Source: Rhizobium lentis
GTDB taxonomy: Bacteria; Pseudomonadota; Alphaproteobacteria; Rhizobiales; Rhizobiaceae
Reading direction: 5' to 3'
Length of the DNA: 64,000 nucleotides
Assembly (NCBI RefSeq): GCF_017352135.1
Contig: NZ_CP071454.1
Span: forward strand, 3,931,001 to 3,995,000
Both the position numbers and the translations under genes were made by a program. Of the stretch, positions 36,007 to 45,003 are shown piece after piece. A model generated the notes under the pieces. The model had not been told where the DNA came from. It did not search any database and saw nothing but the letters and a program-made list of their open reading frames with translations. Every line of letters starts with the position of its first letter. Position 1 is the stretch's first letter.

Positions 36007-36357
36007 GTGACTGATCAAGAATACAAGCATCCGGTCAACGGGGCGCGCGGCGAAGCGCGTCTCGTCATTGACGGCGTCGAGCTCGTAGTTGCGGCAACAA
36101 TGGGCGGCCTGTCTGCCTTGTCGAGCCGCCTGCAGTGCAAGTCTCTGAATGATCTGTTCCTGCGGCTGTCTGGCGTCGAGGCGGCCGCCACTGTCGCAGC
36201 CATCGAGCTTCTGACCGTCAAGGGCAACGCTATTGAGGCGATCACTAATCTGAAACTGAAACACTTTCCGGCCTGCGCCGTGGCCTTTTCTGCGATCTTG
36301 GCCCATCACTTTGACGGTGACGAGGGAAACGTGGAAGCCGTCGACGAGGCGGCGTAG
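36007..36357 (+). CDS. Tail assembly chaperone, GTA gp10-like (G product)
   Basis: This 116-residue protein starts at GTG 36007 behind AGAGGAG. It matches the Phage_TAC_11/GTA gp10 family in ARLVIDGVELVVAATMGGLS, SRLQCKSLNDLFLRLSG and HFPACAVAFSAILAHHF. It should coat the tape measure during tail assembly. Codon 108 is part of a perfect slippery heptamer that gives access to the -1 frame, so this is the short form of a two-product gene as in lambda G/GT. Confidence 0.9.
   Translation: MTDQEYKHPVNGARGEARLVIDGVELVVAATMGGLSALSSRLQCKSLNDLFLRLSGVEAAATVAAIELLTVKGNAIEAITNLKLKHFPACAVAFSAILAHHFDGDEGNVEAVDEAA
36324..36330 (+). promoter_or_regulatory. Programmed -1 ribosomal frameshift site GGGAAAC
   Basis: The heptamer is read in the chaperone frame as G GGA AAC, the canonical X XXY YYZ form (lambda uses GGGAAAG). 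After slippage to GGG AAA, reading continues at 36330 in an open -1 frame for 84 codons to TAA at 36582. The zero frame ends 24 nt after the heptamer. Confidence 0.85.
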
Positions 36358-36584
36358 ACAAGAAAGGGCGCGGCGTCCTGGATGACACGCCGTTTCCTTG
36401 GCGCCAATGGATGAGGATCGGCATCGGCGGCCTCAAATGGCGGCCTGCGGATTTTTGGGATGCCACGCTCACCGAATTCTTCGATGGGATCGAAGGTCAC
36501 AATGAAGCGCAGGGCGTTGACGAGCAGAATACCGATGCGCCAAGCGATCGCGAGTTGGAAGCGCTCGTGGCGAAGTATGGCTAA
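36330..36584 (+). CDS. Tail assembly chaperone -1 frame extension (T part of GT fusion)
   Basis: This -1 frame encodes 84 codons after the slip site. It contains TPFPWRQWMRIGIGGLKWRP and ADFWDATLTEFFDGIEGH, the pattern of Phage_TAC_6/Rcc01693-type proteins, which in gene transfer agents are encoded right after gp10. The first in-frame ATG is 36411, in the middle of this motif and without a ribosome site, so independent initiation is unlikely. The fusion product would be about 192 residues. Confidence 0.85.
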   Translation, partial: RGSRRRGGVDKKGRGVLDDTPFPWRQWMRIGIGGLKWRPADFWDATLTEFFDGIEGHNEAQGVDEQNTDAPSDRELEALVAKYG

Positions 36585-36820
36585 AGACCTGCGCGATAAA
36601 ATTCGTCATCGGTGATATAGCCTTCGTCGCGACAAACCAGACGCATTTCTCGCATGCCTTTGTCAAGCAGAGCTTGACGGCATCCTCCACGGATCGTTTC
36701 TTCCTCGGCCGCGGCGAGGCGCTGTAATCGCCGCTGATTGATGTCGTATGCCATGTATGCGCCCCCGGCAATCACGACGACGCAGGCGCAGGCAATCAGT
36801 CCTTTCAGCCACCCATCCAT
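36581..36820 (-). CDS. Small single-helix membrane protein encoded against the late operon
   Basis: This 79-residue protein starts at ATG 36820 with GGGGG 5 nt upstream; another ATG one codon earlier is also possible. One transmembrane helix (LKGLIACACVVVIAGGAYMA) precedes a charged soluble tail ending GYITDDEFYRAGL. It is the only minus-strand gene within the 23-kb late operon. That arrangement suits a moron expressed in the lysogen, for example a superinfection-exclusion membrane protein. Its start is well formed, but no family is recognised. Confidence 0.6.
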   Translation of the reverse strand: MDGWLKGLIACACVVVIAGGAYMAYDINQRRLQRLAAAEEETIRGGCRQALLDKGMREMRLVCRDEGYITDDEFYRAGL

Positions 36821-36878
36821 CATTTCCCCCAAAGGCCCACAACCACCGCGGGCTTTTTCATTTTAGGATGCGCAACGC

Positions 36879-39800
36879 ATGGCTGACAATACCGATGACC
36901 TGATTATTTCAATCAGCACTGATCAGGCCACGCTCCGTCGCAGCATCCAGCGCATCGAGCGCGATCTGGCGGGCTTGTCGGGATCGGTGCAGAAGCAGTT
37001 CACGGCTGTCGGCAAGTCGATCGACAACTCCATTTCTTCCACAATGCAGAACCGCATCAATGCCATGGTCGGCATTGGAACGAAAGCATCGAAGGAGTGG
37101 ACTGGAGCGCTCGCCGACCAGGGCAAGGAATTGGAACGGCTCCGCGCCAAGTACAATCCGCTGTTTGCGACGATCACGCAATACAAGGCGGCCGTAGCCG
37201 AAATCAAGCAGGCGCACGCCGTCGGTGCAATCTCCGCGAATGAAATGGCGCTCGCGATCAGCAAGGAGCGCCAGGCTGCGCTTGCATCTACAGCAGCCAT
37301 AAAAGGTCGCAATGCCGCCCTTGAGGCGACTCCTGCGCAGCGAGCTGCTGGTGGCGCCGGCGCATTCCAGACAGCAAACATCGCCGCTCAGTTCCAGGAC
37401 ATTGCGGTTCAGCTTCAGGGCGGCAGCAAGCCGCTGACGATTGCATTGCAGCAGGGCACCCAGCTCGCGTCTGTTTTCCAGACAATGGGTTCTGGCAAGC
37501 AGATTATTGCTGGACTCGGCGCGGCGTTCGCTAGCCTAGTTAGCCCGGTCTCGTTGGTCACTATCGGGCTTATCGCGGCCGGTGGCGCTGCCTACCAGTA
37601 TTTCACATCGGTGGGCGAAGGCGGCAAAAAATCAGAAGAGGCCCTCAAAAAGGAAGACGAGCTGATCCAGCGCGTCGCCGACAAATGGGGCAGTGTCCTT
37701 CCAGAGCTCAAGAAATACGCGGACGAGCGTCAGAGACTTCTCGACGTCAAAGAACAAAAAGATGCTTCCCTTGCGGAGGCAGACAAGCAATGGACTGAAC
37801 TCCGCAAGAATATCGGCCTGACACAGGCAAAATACGCCGAGTTCCTCCAGACCTTCAATGATCAAGCGGCCGACACTGCGAAGGTCGGCGCGCTCCAAAA
37901 GGCATATAAAGAACTCAGCGATGGAATCGCCAACGGCACAGCCACAACTGAGCAGGCCAAGGCAGTGCAGGCCGCCCTTCTTGCTCTCATGCAGGAAACG
38001 GGCATTAAGGCTGTTGGTGATTTCGCGAAGACATTTGATGTTCTCGCGACTTCGATTGCTGGCGCACGAAGCGAGGCGGACAAGCTAAAAAGCGCGCCGC
38101 TGTTCAACGAGAACGTTGATAAGAGCCGCCTTCCGACGCTCGGCACTCTCGGCCCCATATATTCGGACAATGGAAAGCTGCTGACCGATCCAAACGAGAT
38201 CGAGCGTTATAGGAAGCAGCAGGAGGAAAACCGAAACCCGACGATCGACACTGGTCGCGGGCTCCCCGTTCCAGTTCCGACACCGACGGCAAAGCCGATC
38301 CAGCTTGGTGAAGAGCCAAACAAGCAGGCGGAAACGGCTGCGACCAAAGCGGCGAATGCGTATCGCGACCTGGTGAAGATTGCCGATGACCGTATCGGCC
38401 AACTGCAGCAGGAGATCGACCTCCTCGGTAAGTACGGCGTCGACGCTGATGCTGCCCGCTTCGCGCTGGACCTATTCCAGCGGTCAGAGGATAAGGGCAG
38501 GTCGCTAAGTGAGCAGCAGCGCAAGGAAATCGAAAAGAAGGTTGCGCTCTACAAGCAGTACTCTGAAACGCTGTCGAAGGCAAAGCTGCAGCAGGATTTG
38601 CTCATGGACGCGCGATACAACTCGCTGTCCAAGCAAGACCAGCAGATCACAACGACGCTTCGCCAGTACGGCTTGCCGGAGGATTTGAACAGCCCAGAAG
38701 CCGGCCAAATCCGCAAGTTTCTGAATATCGAGGACGCGCGATCCGATCTCAGGTCGTTCTTCGGCGACTTCAAAAATGCTCTGCTGAATAACGGGGGCGA
38801 CATCGGCAAGGCATTTGCTGACGCCATCCAAAACGCCGCGCTAAACCAGATCTCGAAGATTGCCGACCGGCTTATCGATCAGTTGATCAATGGCATTCTC
38901 GGCGCTGGATCTGGTGGCGGGATCCTCGGTAACGTCGGAGCCCGCTCTGGCGCCGCCAATGCCAATTTCGTGGCGAACACGACGCTCGGCCAGCTGATCG
39001 GAGCCAACGACAATCTCGGCCGGGCGCCAGTTATCCCGGTCACGCGGGCGCCGCTTGGCAACATCGCGGCCTACGCGGCCGCAATCAAGTCCATCGAAAG
39101 CGGCGGCAACTATTCGGCCATGGGGCCTGTGACTGCTTCTGGCGACCGCGCATATGGCGCCTACCAGGTGATGGGTGCCAATGTCGGCCCCTGGACGCGG
39201 CAGGCGCTTGGCTATTCGCTGTCGCCGTCACAGTACCTTGCATCCTCGTCGGCGCAGGATGCTGTCTTTCAAAAGATCTTCGGCGGCTATGCAGGGCGTT
39301 ACGGTGCCTCGGGCGCTGCGCAGGCTTGGTTTGGCGGCCCAGGATCGGTGGGCAGCGGCGGCAATGCGGCCGATATGCTTGGCACGACCGGCACGCAATA
39401 CGTCGAGAAATTCAATAGTGCGTTGACGCGGCTTTCCGGCACGACCGACTCCGCAACCGGCGGACTTCGGAACTTCAACCCAGCTGTTGGCTCTGCGACC
39501 CAGAACCTCGGCCAGTTCGGCAACGGCCTTGGCCAGCTAGGCAATACCCTTCAATCTGGCGCAACCGCCGGCGGTTCTTCCGGTGGTGGCGGCGGCTTGT
39601 TTGGCTGGCTCGCTAGCCTGTTCGGTGGCGTGAGTTCGGGTGGAGCAGCCTCCTCGGCGTTCAATACCCGCACTTATGCTGATGGCGGCCATGTCTCAGG
39701 CCCTGGCGGCCCGACCAGCGATAGCATCCCAGCGATGCTTTCCAACGGCGAGTTTGTCGTGAATGCCGCATCTGCGCGCCGGCATCGAAGGTTGCTGGAC

Positions 39801-40091
39801 GCGATCAATTCCGGCTCCATCGCAAGATTTGCGAGCGGTGGATTGGTCGGGGCCGCCGGCGGTTCTCGTGTTGCCGGCAGGGCGTCATCTGGCGCTTCTG
39901 GCGTCGTGGTGAACATCACGAACAACGCAAACGCGCAGGTCACGCAAAAATCGCGACAGACGTCGAGCGGTACGCAAATCGACGTGCTGATAGATGAAAT
40001 GGTGGCTGACAAGGTCTCAACGCCGGGATCGAGGTCGCGCGGCGCAATGCAATCGCAGTTCGGGCTGCGCGGAGGATTGGCAAGGCGATGA
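36879..40091 (+). CDS. Tail tape measure protein with embedded lytic transglycosylase-like domain
   Basis: This 1070-residue protein determines tail length. It has an N-terminal coiled coil (SIQRIERDLAGLSGSVQKQF), a hydrophobic stretch at ~200-250 and further charged coiled coils. Residues ~725-830 form a lysozyme-like domain with IKSIESGGNYSAMGPVT, GDRAYGAYQVMGANVGPW and AAQAWFGGPGS; the Glu in SIESGG is the likely catalytic residue. The C-terminus carries the phage signature SDSIPAMLSNGEFVVNAASA. The domain probably opens peptidoglycan during DNA entry. The stop overlaps the next start. Confidence 0.95.
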   Translation: MADNTDDLIISISTDQATLRRSIQRIERDLAGLSGSVQKQFTAVGKSIDNSISSTMQNRINAMVGIGTKASKEWTGALADQGKELERLRAKYNPLFATITQYKAAVAEIKQAHAVGAISANEMALAISKERQAALASTAAIKGRNAALEATPAQRAAGGAGAFQTANIAAQFQDIAVQLQGGSKPLTIALQQGTQLASVFQTMGSGKQIIAGLGAAFASLVSPVSLVTIGLIAAGGAAYQYFTSVGEGGKKSEEALKKEDELIQRVADKWGSVLPELKKYADERQRLLDVKEQKDASLAEADKQWTELRKNIGLTQAKYAEFLQTFNDQAADTAKVGALQKAYKELSDGIANGTATTEQAKAVQAALLALMQETGIKAVGDFAKTFDVLATSIAGARSEADKLKSAPLFNENVDKSRLPTLGTLGPIYSDNGKLLTDPNEIERYRKQQEENRNPTIDTGRGLPVPVPTPTAKPIQLGEEPNKQAETAATKAANAYRDLVKIADDRIGQLQQEIDLLGKYGVDADAARFALDLFQRSEDKGRSLSEQQRKEIEKKVALYKQYSETLSKAKLQQDLLMDARYNSLSKQDQQITTTLRQYGLPEDLNSPEAGQIRKFLNIEDARSDLRSFFGDFKNALLNNGGDIGKAFADAIQNAALNQISKIADRLIDQLINGILGAGSGGGILGNVGARSGAANANFVANTTLGQLIGANDNLGRAPVIPVTRAPLGNIAAYAAAIKSIESGGNYSAMGPVTASGDRAYGAYQVMGANVGPWTRQALGYSLSPSQYLASSSAQDAVFQKIFGGYAGRYGASGAAQAWFGGPGSVGSGGNAADMLGTTGTQYVEKFNSALTRLSGTTDSATGGLRNFNPAVGSATQNLGQFGNGLGQLGNTLQSGATAGGSSGGGGGLFGWLASLFGGVSSGGAASSAFNTRTYADGGHVSGPGGPTSDSIPAMLSNGEFVVNAASARRHRRLLDAINSGSIARFASGGLVGAAGGSRVAGRASSGASGVVVNITNNANAQVTQKSRQTSSGTQIDVLIDEMVADKVSTPGSRSRGAMQSQFGLRGGLARR

Positions 40092-40441
40092 CTGTTCCAG
40101 TTTGGCCGGTGACCCTGCCGAAGTTTTTCACAGCAACATCATACGACGAAGGGGGCGCAGACAATGTTCTGCGCTCCGAAACATCTATCGGTCCAGCGAA
40201 GACTAGGCGGCGCACCTCGGCGAATGTCTGGGGCCAAAGCGGACAGATGGTCATGTCTTATGCCGAGTATGGAGACTTCCTTACATTCGTGCGGGATTCC
40301 ATTTCGGACGGCGCGAAGGCCTTTACGTTCCCCGACCGCCTCGGCGGGTCGGATCTCCTGGTTCGATTGAAAGAACCCCACAAGGCAACACTCGACGGCA
40401 ATTCCTGGGTCGTTTCATTCTCCCTTGAGGTTTTGCCTTAA
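40088..40441 (+). CDS. Minor tail protein (tail-tip, lambda M-like position)
   Basis: This 117-residue protein overlaps the tape measure stop by 4 bp. Beta-rich segments TSANVWGQSGQMVMSYAEYG, FLTFVRDSISDGAKAFTFPD and WVVSFSLEVLP resemble small distal-tail proteins encoded after the tape measure in siphoviruses. Assignment is mainly positional. Confidence 0.75.
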   Translation: MTVPVWPVTLPKFFTATSYDEGGADNVLRSETSIGPAKTRRRTSANVWGQSGQMVMSYAEYGDFLTFVRDSISDGAKAFTFPDRLGGSDLLVRLKEPHKATLDGNSWVVSFSLEVLP

Positions 40442-40456
40442 CAGCCTGGATATCAG

Positions 40457-40960
40457 ATGAGCCGTATTCTTTCGCCTGGGTTTCTTGCTGGGATTTTCTC
40501 ACAGGAGACAGACGAGGTTCCGATCTGCCTCTTGACCGTGACTCACGACGATCTCGACGAGCCGATCTATATCTCCAGCGACCCGACGACGCGCCTGTCA
40601 GACGACCCGCTGGTCTATGGCACGGAAAGCCGGGGCGAGCAGTTCATCTTTTTGCCTTTCGACTTCACGCTGCCGGATGATCGCAGCGATGCTCCGCCGC
40701 GCGTCCAACTGACGATGGACAACATCGACCGCACTCTGGTCTCTATTCTTCGCACCTTCACCACGCCGCCAGCAGTCAAGTTGGAGATCATCCTCGCGTC
40801 GGATCCTGACATGGTCGAGATCACGATGCCGGTGCTGCAGATGTCTGACGCGACGATGGATGACCACGCGATATCGGTCACGTTGGTGGCGGATGCGCTG
40901 GTCAACGAGCCGCATCCTGCCGGCCAATTTACGCCAGGATCGTTCCCGGGGCTGTTCTGA
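40457..40960 (+). CDS. DUF1833 minor tail protein
   Basis: This 167-residue protein contains SQETDEVPICLLTVTHDDLD, PIYISSDPTTRL and FIFLPFDFTLPDDRSDAPPR, the layout of the DUF1833 tail-tip family (comparable to lambda gpL position). Its TGA shares one base with the ATG of the NlpC/P60 gene. Confidence 0.88.
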   Translation: MSRILSPGFLAGIFSQETDEVPICLLTVTHDDLDEPIYISSDPTTRLSDDPLVYGTESRGEQFIFLPFDFTLPDDRSDAPPRVQLTMDNIDRTLVSILRTFTTPPAVKLEIILASDPDMVEITMPVLQMSDATMDDHAISVTLVADALVNEPHPAGQFTPGSFPGLF

Positions 40961-41349
40961 TGGAACGCTTCATCGGAATTCCTTACGTGCCCCATGGGCG
41001 CGACTACACCGGCGCGGACTGCTGGGGTGTCCTTTTTCTTTATTATCGGGACGTGCTCGGGACATCAGTTCCGTCCTACTCGGCGGAAATGGACGCTCGC
41101 GAGTTTCACCGCAGCGCCATCAGCCCACTGGTCGCCGAGGAGCGTGAGAAACACTGGCATCCAGTTGATGTCCCGAAGATTGGCGATTGCGTGCTGATGC
41201 GGGCAGGGCGCCACGACAGCCACGTCGGCGTGTTCCTTGGGCATGGCCTCGTGCTCCACAGCGAGGGGCCGCATCCCTCAGTCATCGACCGAATCGGCGA
41301 CATGCGCTGGCGAAACCGGATTTCCGGATTCTACCGCCTCAACCAATAA
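40960..41349 (+). CDS. NlpC/P60-family tail-tip peptidase (lambda K-like)
   Basis: This 129-residue cysteine peptidase domain has the catalytic Cys in YTGADCWGVLFLYYRD, the His in RHDSHVGVFLGHGLVLH, and a following polar residue. Such proteins are part of the tail tip and cleave peptide cross-links during infection. It has only the peptidase half; the JAMM-type half of lambda K is absent. Confidence 0.92.
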   Translation: MERFIGIPYVPHGRDYTGADCWGVLFLYYRDVLGTSVPSYSAEMDAREFHRSAISPLVAEEREKHWHPVDVPKIGDCVLMRAGRHDSHVGVFLGHGLVLHSEGPHPSVIDRIGDMRWRNRISGFYRLNQ

Positions 41350-41358
41350 GGCAGATCC

Positions 41359-44300
41359 ATGCAGCTTGTACCGACAACGGCGCCTGTTGAAATCATTGCG
41401 CCTGGCGAAAGCGTAGACGTTTATCTGCGTCGATCTCCGCTGCGCTCGGGACGAGAGCACATCAGCCTTCCGGCCGGCCTCTCGATTGAAGAGATCATCG
41501 AGCGCTGTGATATTGAGCCGAGCAGGCTCTACATTGCGATCAATGGGAACTCCATCGAGCAAAAGAACTGGCGCCGCGTCCGCGTCAAGCCGGGCGCTTC
41601 GGTTACGATAGTGAAGGTTCCTGGGAAGGGCGCCCTCCGCGCGATTGCCGGGCTCGTCGTTGCCATCTTCGCCGCAGTTGTTGCACCATGGCTCGCGACG
41701 AGCGTTCTTGGCCTTGCTGCTGGCTCTACGGCAGCCAGTGTGGCAACCGGCCTTATAGGCGCCGGCATATCGCTGGCCGGCAGCCTGATCATCAATGCTT
41801 TGTTTCCGGTCGCCAAGCCAGATTCCCTCCCGAACACGACCACGCTTTATTCGATCGGCGGGGCGCAGAACCAGGCGGCGCAATATGGCGCGATCCCGGA
41901 GATCTTCGGCACGCACCGGATCTCGCCGCCATACGCTGCCGGCGCGTATACGGAACTGGTCGGAGACGATCAGTATCTGCGTATGCTGTTTGTGGTCGGC
42001 TATGGTCCGATCGCCGTGTCAGACCTGAAGATCGGCGAGACCGCGATCTCGAAATTCGAGGATGTCCAATACCAGATCCTCGAGGACCATACGGTTACGC
42101 CGCCAACGCTTTACACGAAGCCGGTTTATCAGGAGGACGTCTCTGTCGTTCTGGATGCCGAGGCGGGTTGGGTGCAGCGCACGACAGCAGACAACATTGA
42201 TGAGATCTCTGTGGATGTTAGCGCGCCGAGCGGCATCTATCGGTACAAGTCATCCAACGGCAATCGCGTCAACTATACCGTTACCATCGAAGTTCAATAC
42301 AAGCTTTCGACCAGTAGCACATGGCTCTCCTTCGGCACCTTCGACCTGACGTCGAACTCGCCCCAGGCATTGCGCCGGACGCTGAAGAAGACGGTCACCC
42401 GCGGCAAGTATGATGTCCGGCTGAGCAAATCGTCTTCCGATTACAGCGGCAAGGACACCGTTTCCGAGACCGTCTATTGGACTGCCGTGCGGGGCCGGCG
42501 CAATGAGCCGGTGGTCAGCTTCTCGAAGCCTCTGACGTTGATCGCGATGCGGATCAAGGCGACCGGTCAGCTCAACGGCACTGTCAACACACTGAACTGC
42601 ATCGCCAGCCCGAAAATCCGGTCATGGAATGGTGTTACCTGGTCATCCGGGCAGGTAACTCGCAACCCAGCCGATCACTTCCGGCAGGTGTTGCAGGGCA
42701 ATGCGAACGCGCGACCCGTCGACGGGAGCTCGATAGACATCGTCAGCCTGCAAGACTGGCATGCGTACTGCGAGACGAACGGCTTCACCTTCGATCTTGT
42801 GGCGACCGACCAGAAATCTGTCTACGAACGATTGACGGAAATCGCGGCCGCCGGCCGAGCTGCGGTCACTTTCCGCGACGGGCGGTGGGGAGTTGTCTGG
42901 GATATAGCCGACTCGCCGATCGTGCAGCATTTCACGCCACGGAACTCCGCCAACTTCTCTTCGGTGCGGGCCTACACGGATCTGCCGCACGGCTTCCGCG
43001 TCAAGTTCATCAACCGCGACAACAGCTACCTGAACGATGAGCGGGTTGTCTATGACGACGGATATGACGAGGACAACGCCACCAAGTTCGAAGGGATCGA
43101 TTTCTCCGGCGTTACGGACAAGGATTTGATCTGGAAACACGGGCGCTATCACCTGGCGCAGCTTCGGCTGCAACGGGAGACCTATTCGCTCGACACAGAC
43201 TTTGAACATCTGGTCTGCACCAGGGGCGACCGTGTCCGCGTAAACCATGATGTCGTGCTCTGGGGCGCGGGTGCGGCGCGGGTGCGGTCAGTCACATCCT
43301 CGCCCGATGGCGTTGTGATTGACGATCTGCTGACGATGCAGGCCGGCAAGACCTATTCGATGCGCTTTCGCGGCGCTGATGGCTCGTCTATCATCAGAAC
43401 GATTACAGGCGTCGACGGCGAGTTCAACTCGTTCCAGTTTTCAGATGCCGGTGATTTGCCGGCGCCAGGCGATCTCGCGATGTTTGGCGAGAATGGATTT
43501 GAAAGCGTCGTTCTGCGCGTCAAGAGCATCACGGCGAGGCAAGATCTTTCTGCGCGTCTGGAACTCGTCGATGACGCGCCGGCCATCATGGACGCAGATA
43601 AAGGGGACATCCCTGAGTTCGAAACGGGCATTGCCCCGGTTCCGGATTATCGGGCCTCGGCGCCGAGCGGATTCTCTTATGTCGAGACGGTCTGGACGAC
43701 TGCGCCGGCTACGTCAGCGATCGATATGGCGTGGCAGGCGCCGGACGCGGGAGCTGCTGCATCTTACATCGTGCAATATCGAGCCAACGGCGATACGCAG
43801 TGGATCACGACATCGAGCGTTAGCGCGCCGGCAATCCGCCTCGTCGATCTCGCGACGGGTGTCTATGACGTCCGCATAAGGGCGGTTTTTGCCAATGGCG
43901 AGTTGTCGGACTTTCTCACTTCGTCGTTCATCTGCGCGATCTTCTCCTCCAATCCGGCGGACATCGGAGATTTCCGTGTCGCGGTCAACGGCGACATCGC
44001 GATGCTGCAGTGGACGCTGCAGGCCGACCAAGCGCTCTCCCATTGCGAGATCAGGTTCTCGCCGGCTGTAACTGGCGCCACATGGCAGACGGCAACGCAG
44101 CTCCGCACAAACGTCGTGGGCTCGCAAGCGCAGGTCCCGGCGATGGTCGGGACTTATCTGATCAAGGCCGTGAACTATGCCGGGCTGATGTCGGTGAACG
44201 CGGCGCTCGTCGTCAGCACGGTCAATCCGCTGACAGCTTTCAACGCGGCCGAGGCGCTGCAGGAAGATCCGAGCTTCGCCGGAACCAAGACGAATGTCTT

Positions 44301-45003
44301 GGCGGCCGGCGGTGCGCTGCGGCTCGACACCGAGGCCGATATCTTCGAACTTGTTGATTGGTTCTCGGTCGACGATTTCTTCCTGTCGATCGGCGGCTTT
44401 GTCAGCGAAGGGATTTACGACTTTGCGGACATCGTCGATCTCGGCGCCGTCTACACGTCTCGTGTCTCGGCAAACGTCAACGCCTTTGGTGAGTTGGCAA
44501 GTCTGGACCTTTTTACGCGAACGGACTGGTACGGTGTGCCCGAGTACTTCGGCATTGCCTCAGATTCACTGTGGAACGTTCGCGTCGAGGTCTCTTCGAC
44601 CGACGATGACCCATCGGGAACGCCAACGTGGAGAGACTGGGCGGAGCTAAAAACGGGCGACGTGTCGGCTCGGGCCTACCGGTTCCGCGCTAAGCTCTTG
44701 TCGATGCAGGCCGATGTGACGCCTGTGGTCGAGACGCTAGGTGTCACCGTCGACATGCCGGATAGAGTCATCGCTGAGAACGATCTGCTGGTAACCGCCT
44801 CCGGTCTCACCGTCAACTTCTCACCCGCCTATTACGTGCTGAGCGGCATTTCGATTGCCGCGCAAAACATGCAGACCGGCGACTACTACCAAATCACCAG
44901 CAAGACCGCGGCTGGTTTCACGATCATCTTCCGCAATTCATCTGGGACGCCAGTCGCGCGGACCTTTGACTACGTGGCGAAAGGGTATGGATACGTCCAA
45001 TGA
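41359..45003 (+). CDS. Host-specificity/tail-tip protein J-like
   Basis: This 1214-residue protein has an N-terminal region with two hydrophobic helices at ~95-160, as in J/TipJ proteins. TipJ-like segments follow: GAIPEIFGTHRISPPYAAGA and ISTDQ-type beta domains, with YERLTEIAAAGRAAVTFRDG. Fibronectin III-like repeats occur at ~770-960 (PDAGAAASYIVQYRANGDTQ). The C-terminal part is likely receptor-binding. It overlaps the fibre gene by 4 bp. Confidence 0.93.
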   Translation: MQLVPTTAPVEIIAPGESVDVYLRRSPLRSGREHISLPAGLSIEEIIERCDIEPSRLYIAINGNSIEQKNWRRVRVKPGASVTIVKVPGKGALRAIAGLVVAIFAAVVAPWLATSVLGLAAGSTAASVATGLIGAGISLAGSLIINALFPVAKPDSLPNTTTLYSIGGAQNQAAQYGAIPEIFGTHRISPPYAAGAYTELVGDDQYLRMLFVVGYGPIAVSDLKIGETAISKFEDVQYQILEDHTVTPPTLYTKPVYQEDVSVVLDAEAGWVQRTTADNIDEISVDVSAPSGIYRYKSSNGNRVNYTVTIEVQYKLSTSSTWLSFGTFDLTSNSPQALRRTLKKTVTRGKYDVRLSKSSSDYSGKDTVSETVYWTAVRGRRNEPVVSFSKPLTLIAMRIKATGQLNGTVNTLNCIASPKIRSWNGVTWSSGQVTRNPADHFRQVLQGNANARPVDGSSIDIVSLQDWHAYCETNGFTFDLVATDQKSVYERLTEIAAAGRAAVTFRDGRWGVVWDIADSPIVQHFTPRNSANFSSVRAYTDLPHGFRVKFINRDNSYLNDERVVYDDGYDEDNATKFEGIDFSGVTDKDLIWKHGRYHLAQLRLQRETYSLDTDFEHLVCTRGDRVRVNHDVVLWGAGAARVRSVTSSPDGVVIDDLLTMQAGKTYSMRFRGADGSSIIRTITGVDGEFNSFQFSDAGDLPAPGDLAMFGENGFESVVLRVKSITARQDLSARLELVDDAPAIMDADKGDIPEFETGIAPVPDYRASAPSGFSYVETVWTTAPATSAIDMAWQAPDAGAAASYIVQYRANGDTQWITTSSVSAPAIRLVDLATGVYDVRIRAVFANGELSDFLTSSFICAIFSSNPADIGDFRVAVNGDIAMLQWTLQADQALSHCEIRFSPAVTGATWQTATQLRTNVVGSQAQVPAMVGTYLIKAVNYAGLMSVNAALVVSTVNPLTAFNAAEALQEDPSFAGTKTNVLAAGGALRLDTEADIFELVDWFSVDDFFLSIGGFVSEGIYDFADIVDLGAVYTSRVSANVNAFGELASLDLFTRTDWYGVPEYFGIASDSLWNVRVEVSSTDDDPSGTPTWRDWAELKTGDVSARAYRFRAKLLSMQADVTPVVETLGVTVDMPDRVIAENDLLVTASGLTVNFSPAYYVLSGISIAAQNMQTGDYYQITSKTAAGFTIIFRNSSGTPVARTFDYVAKGYGYVQ

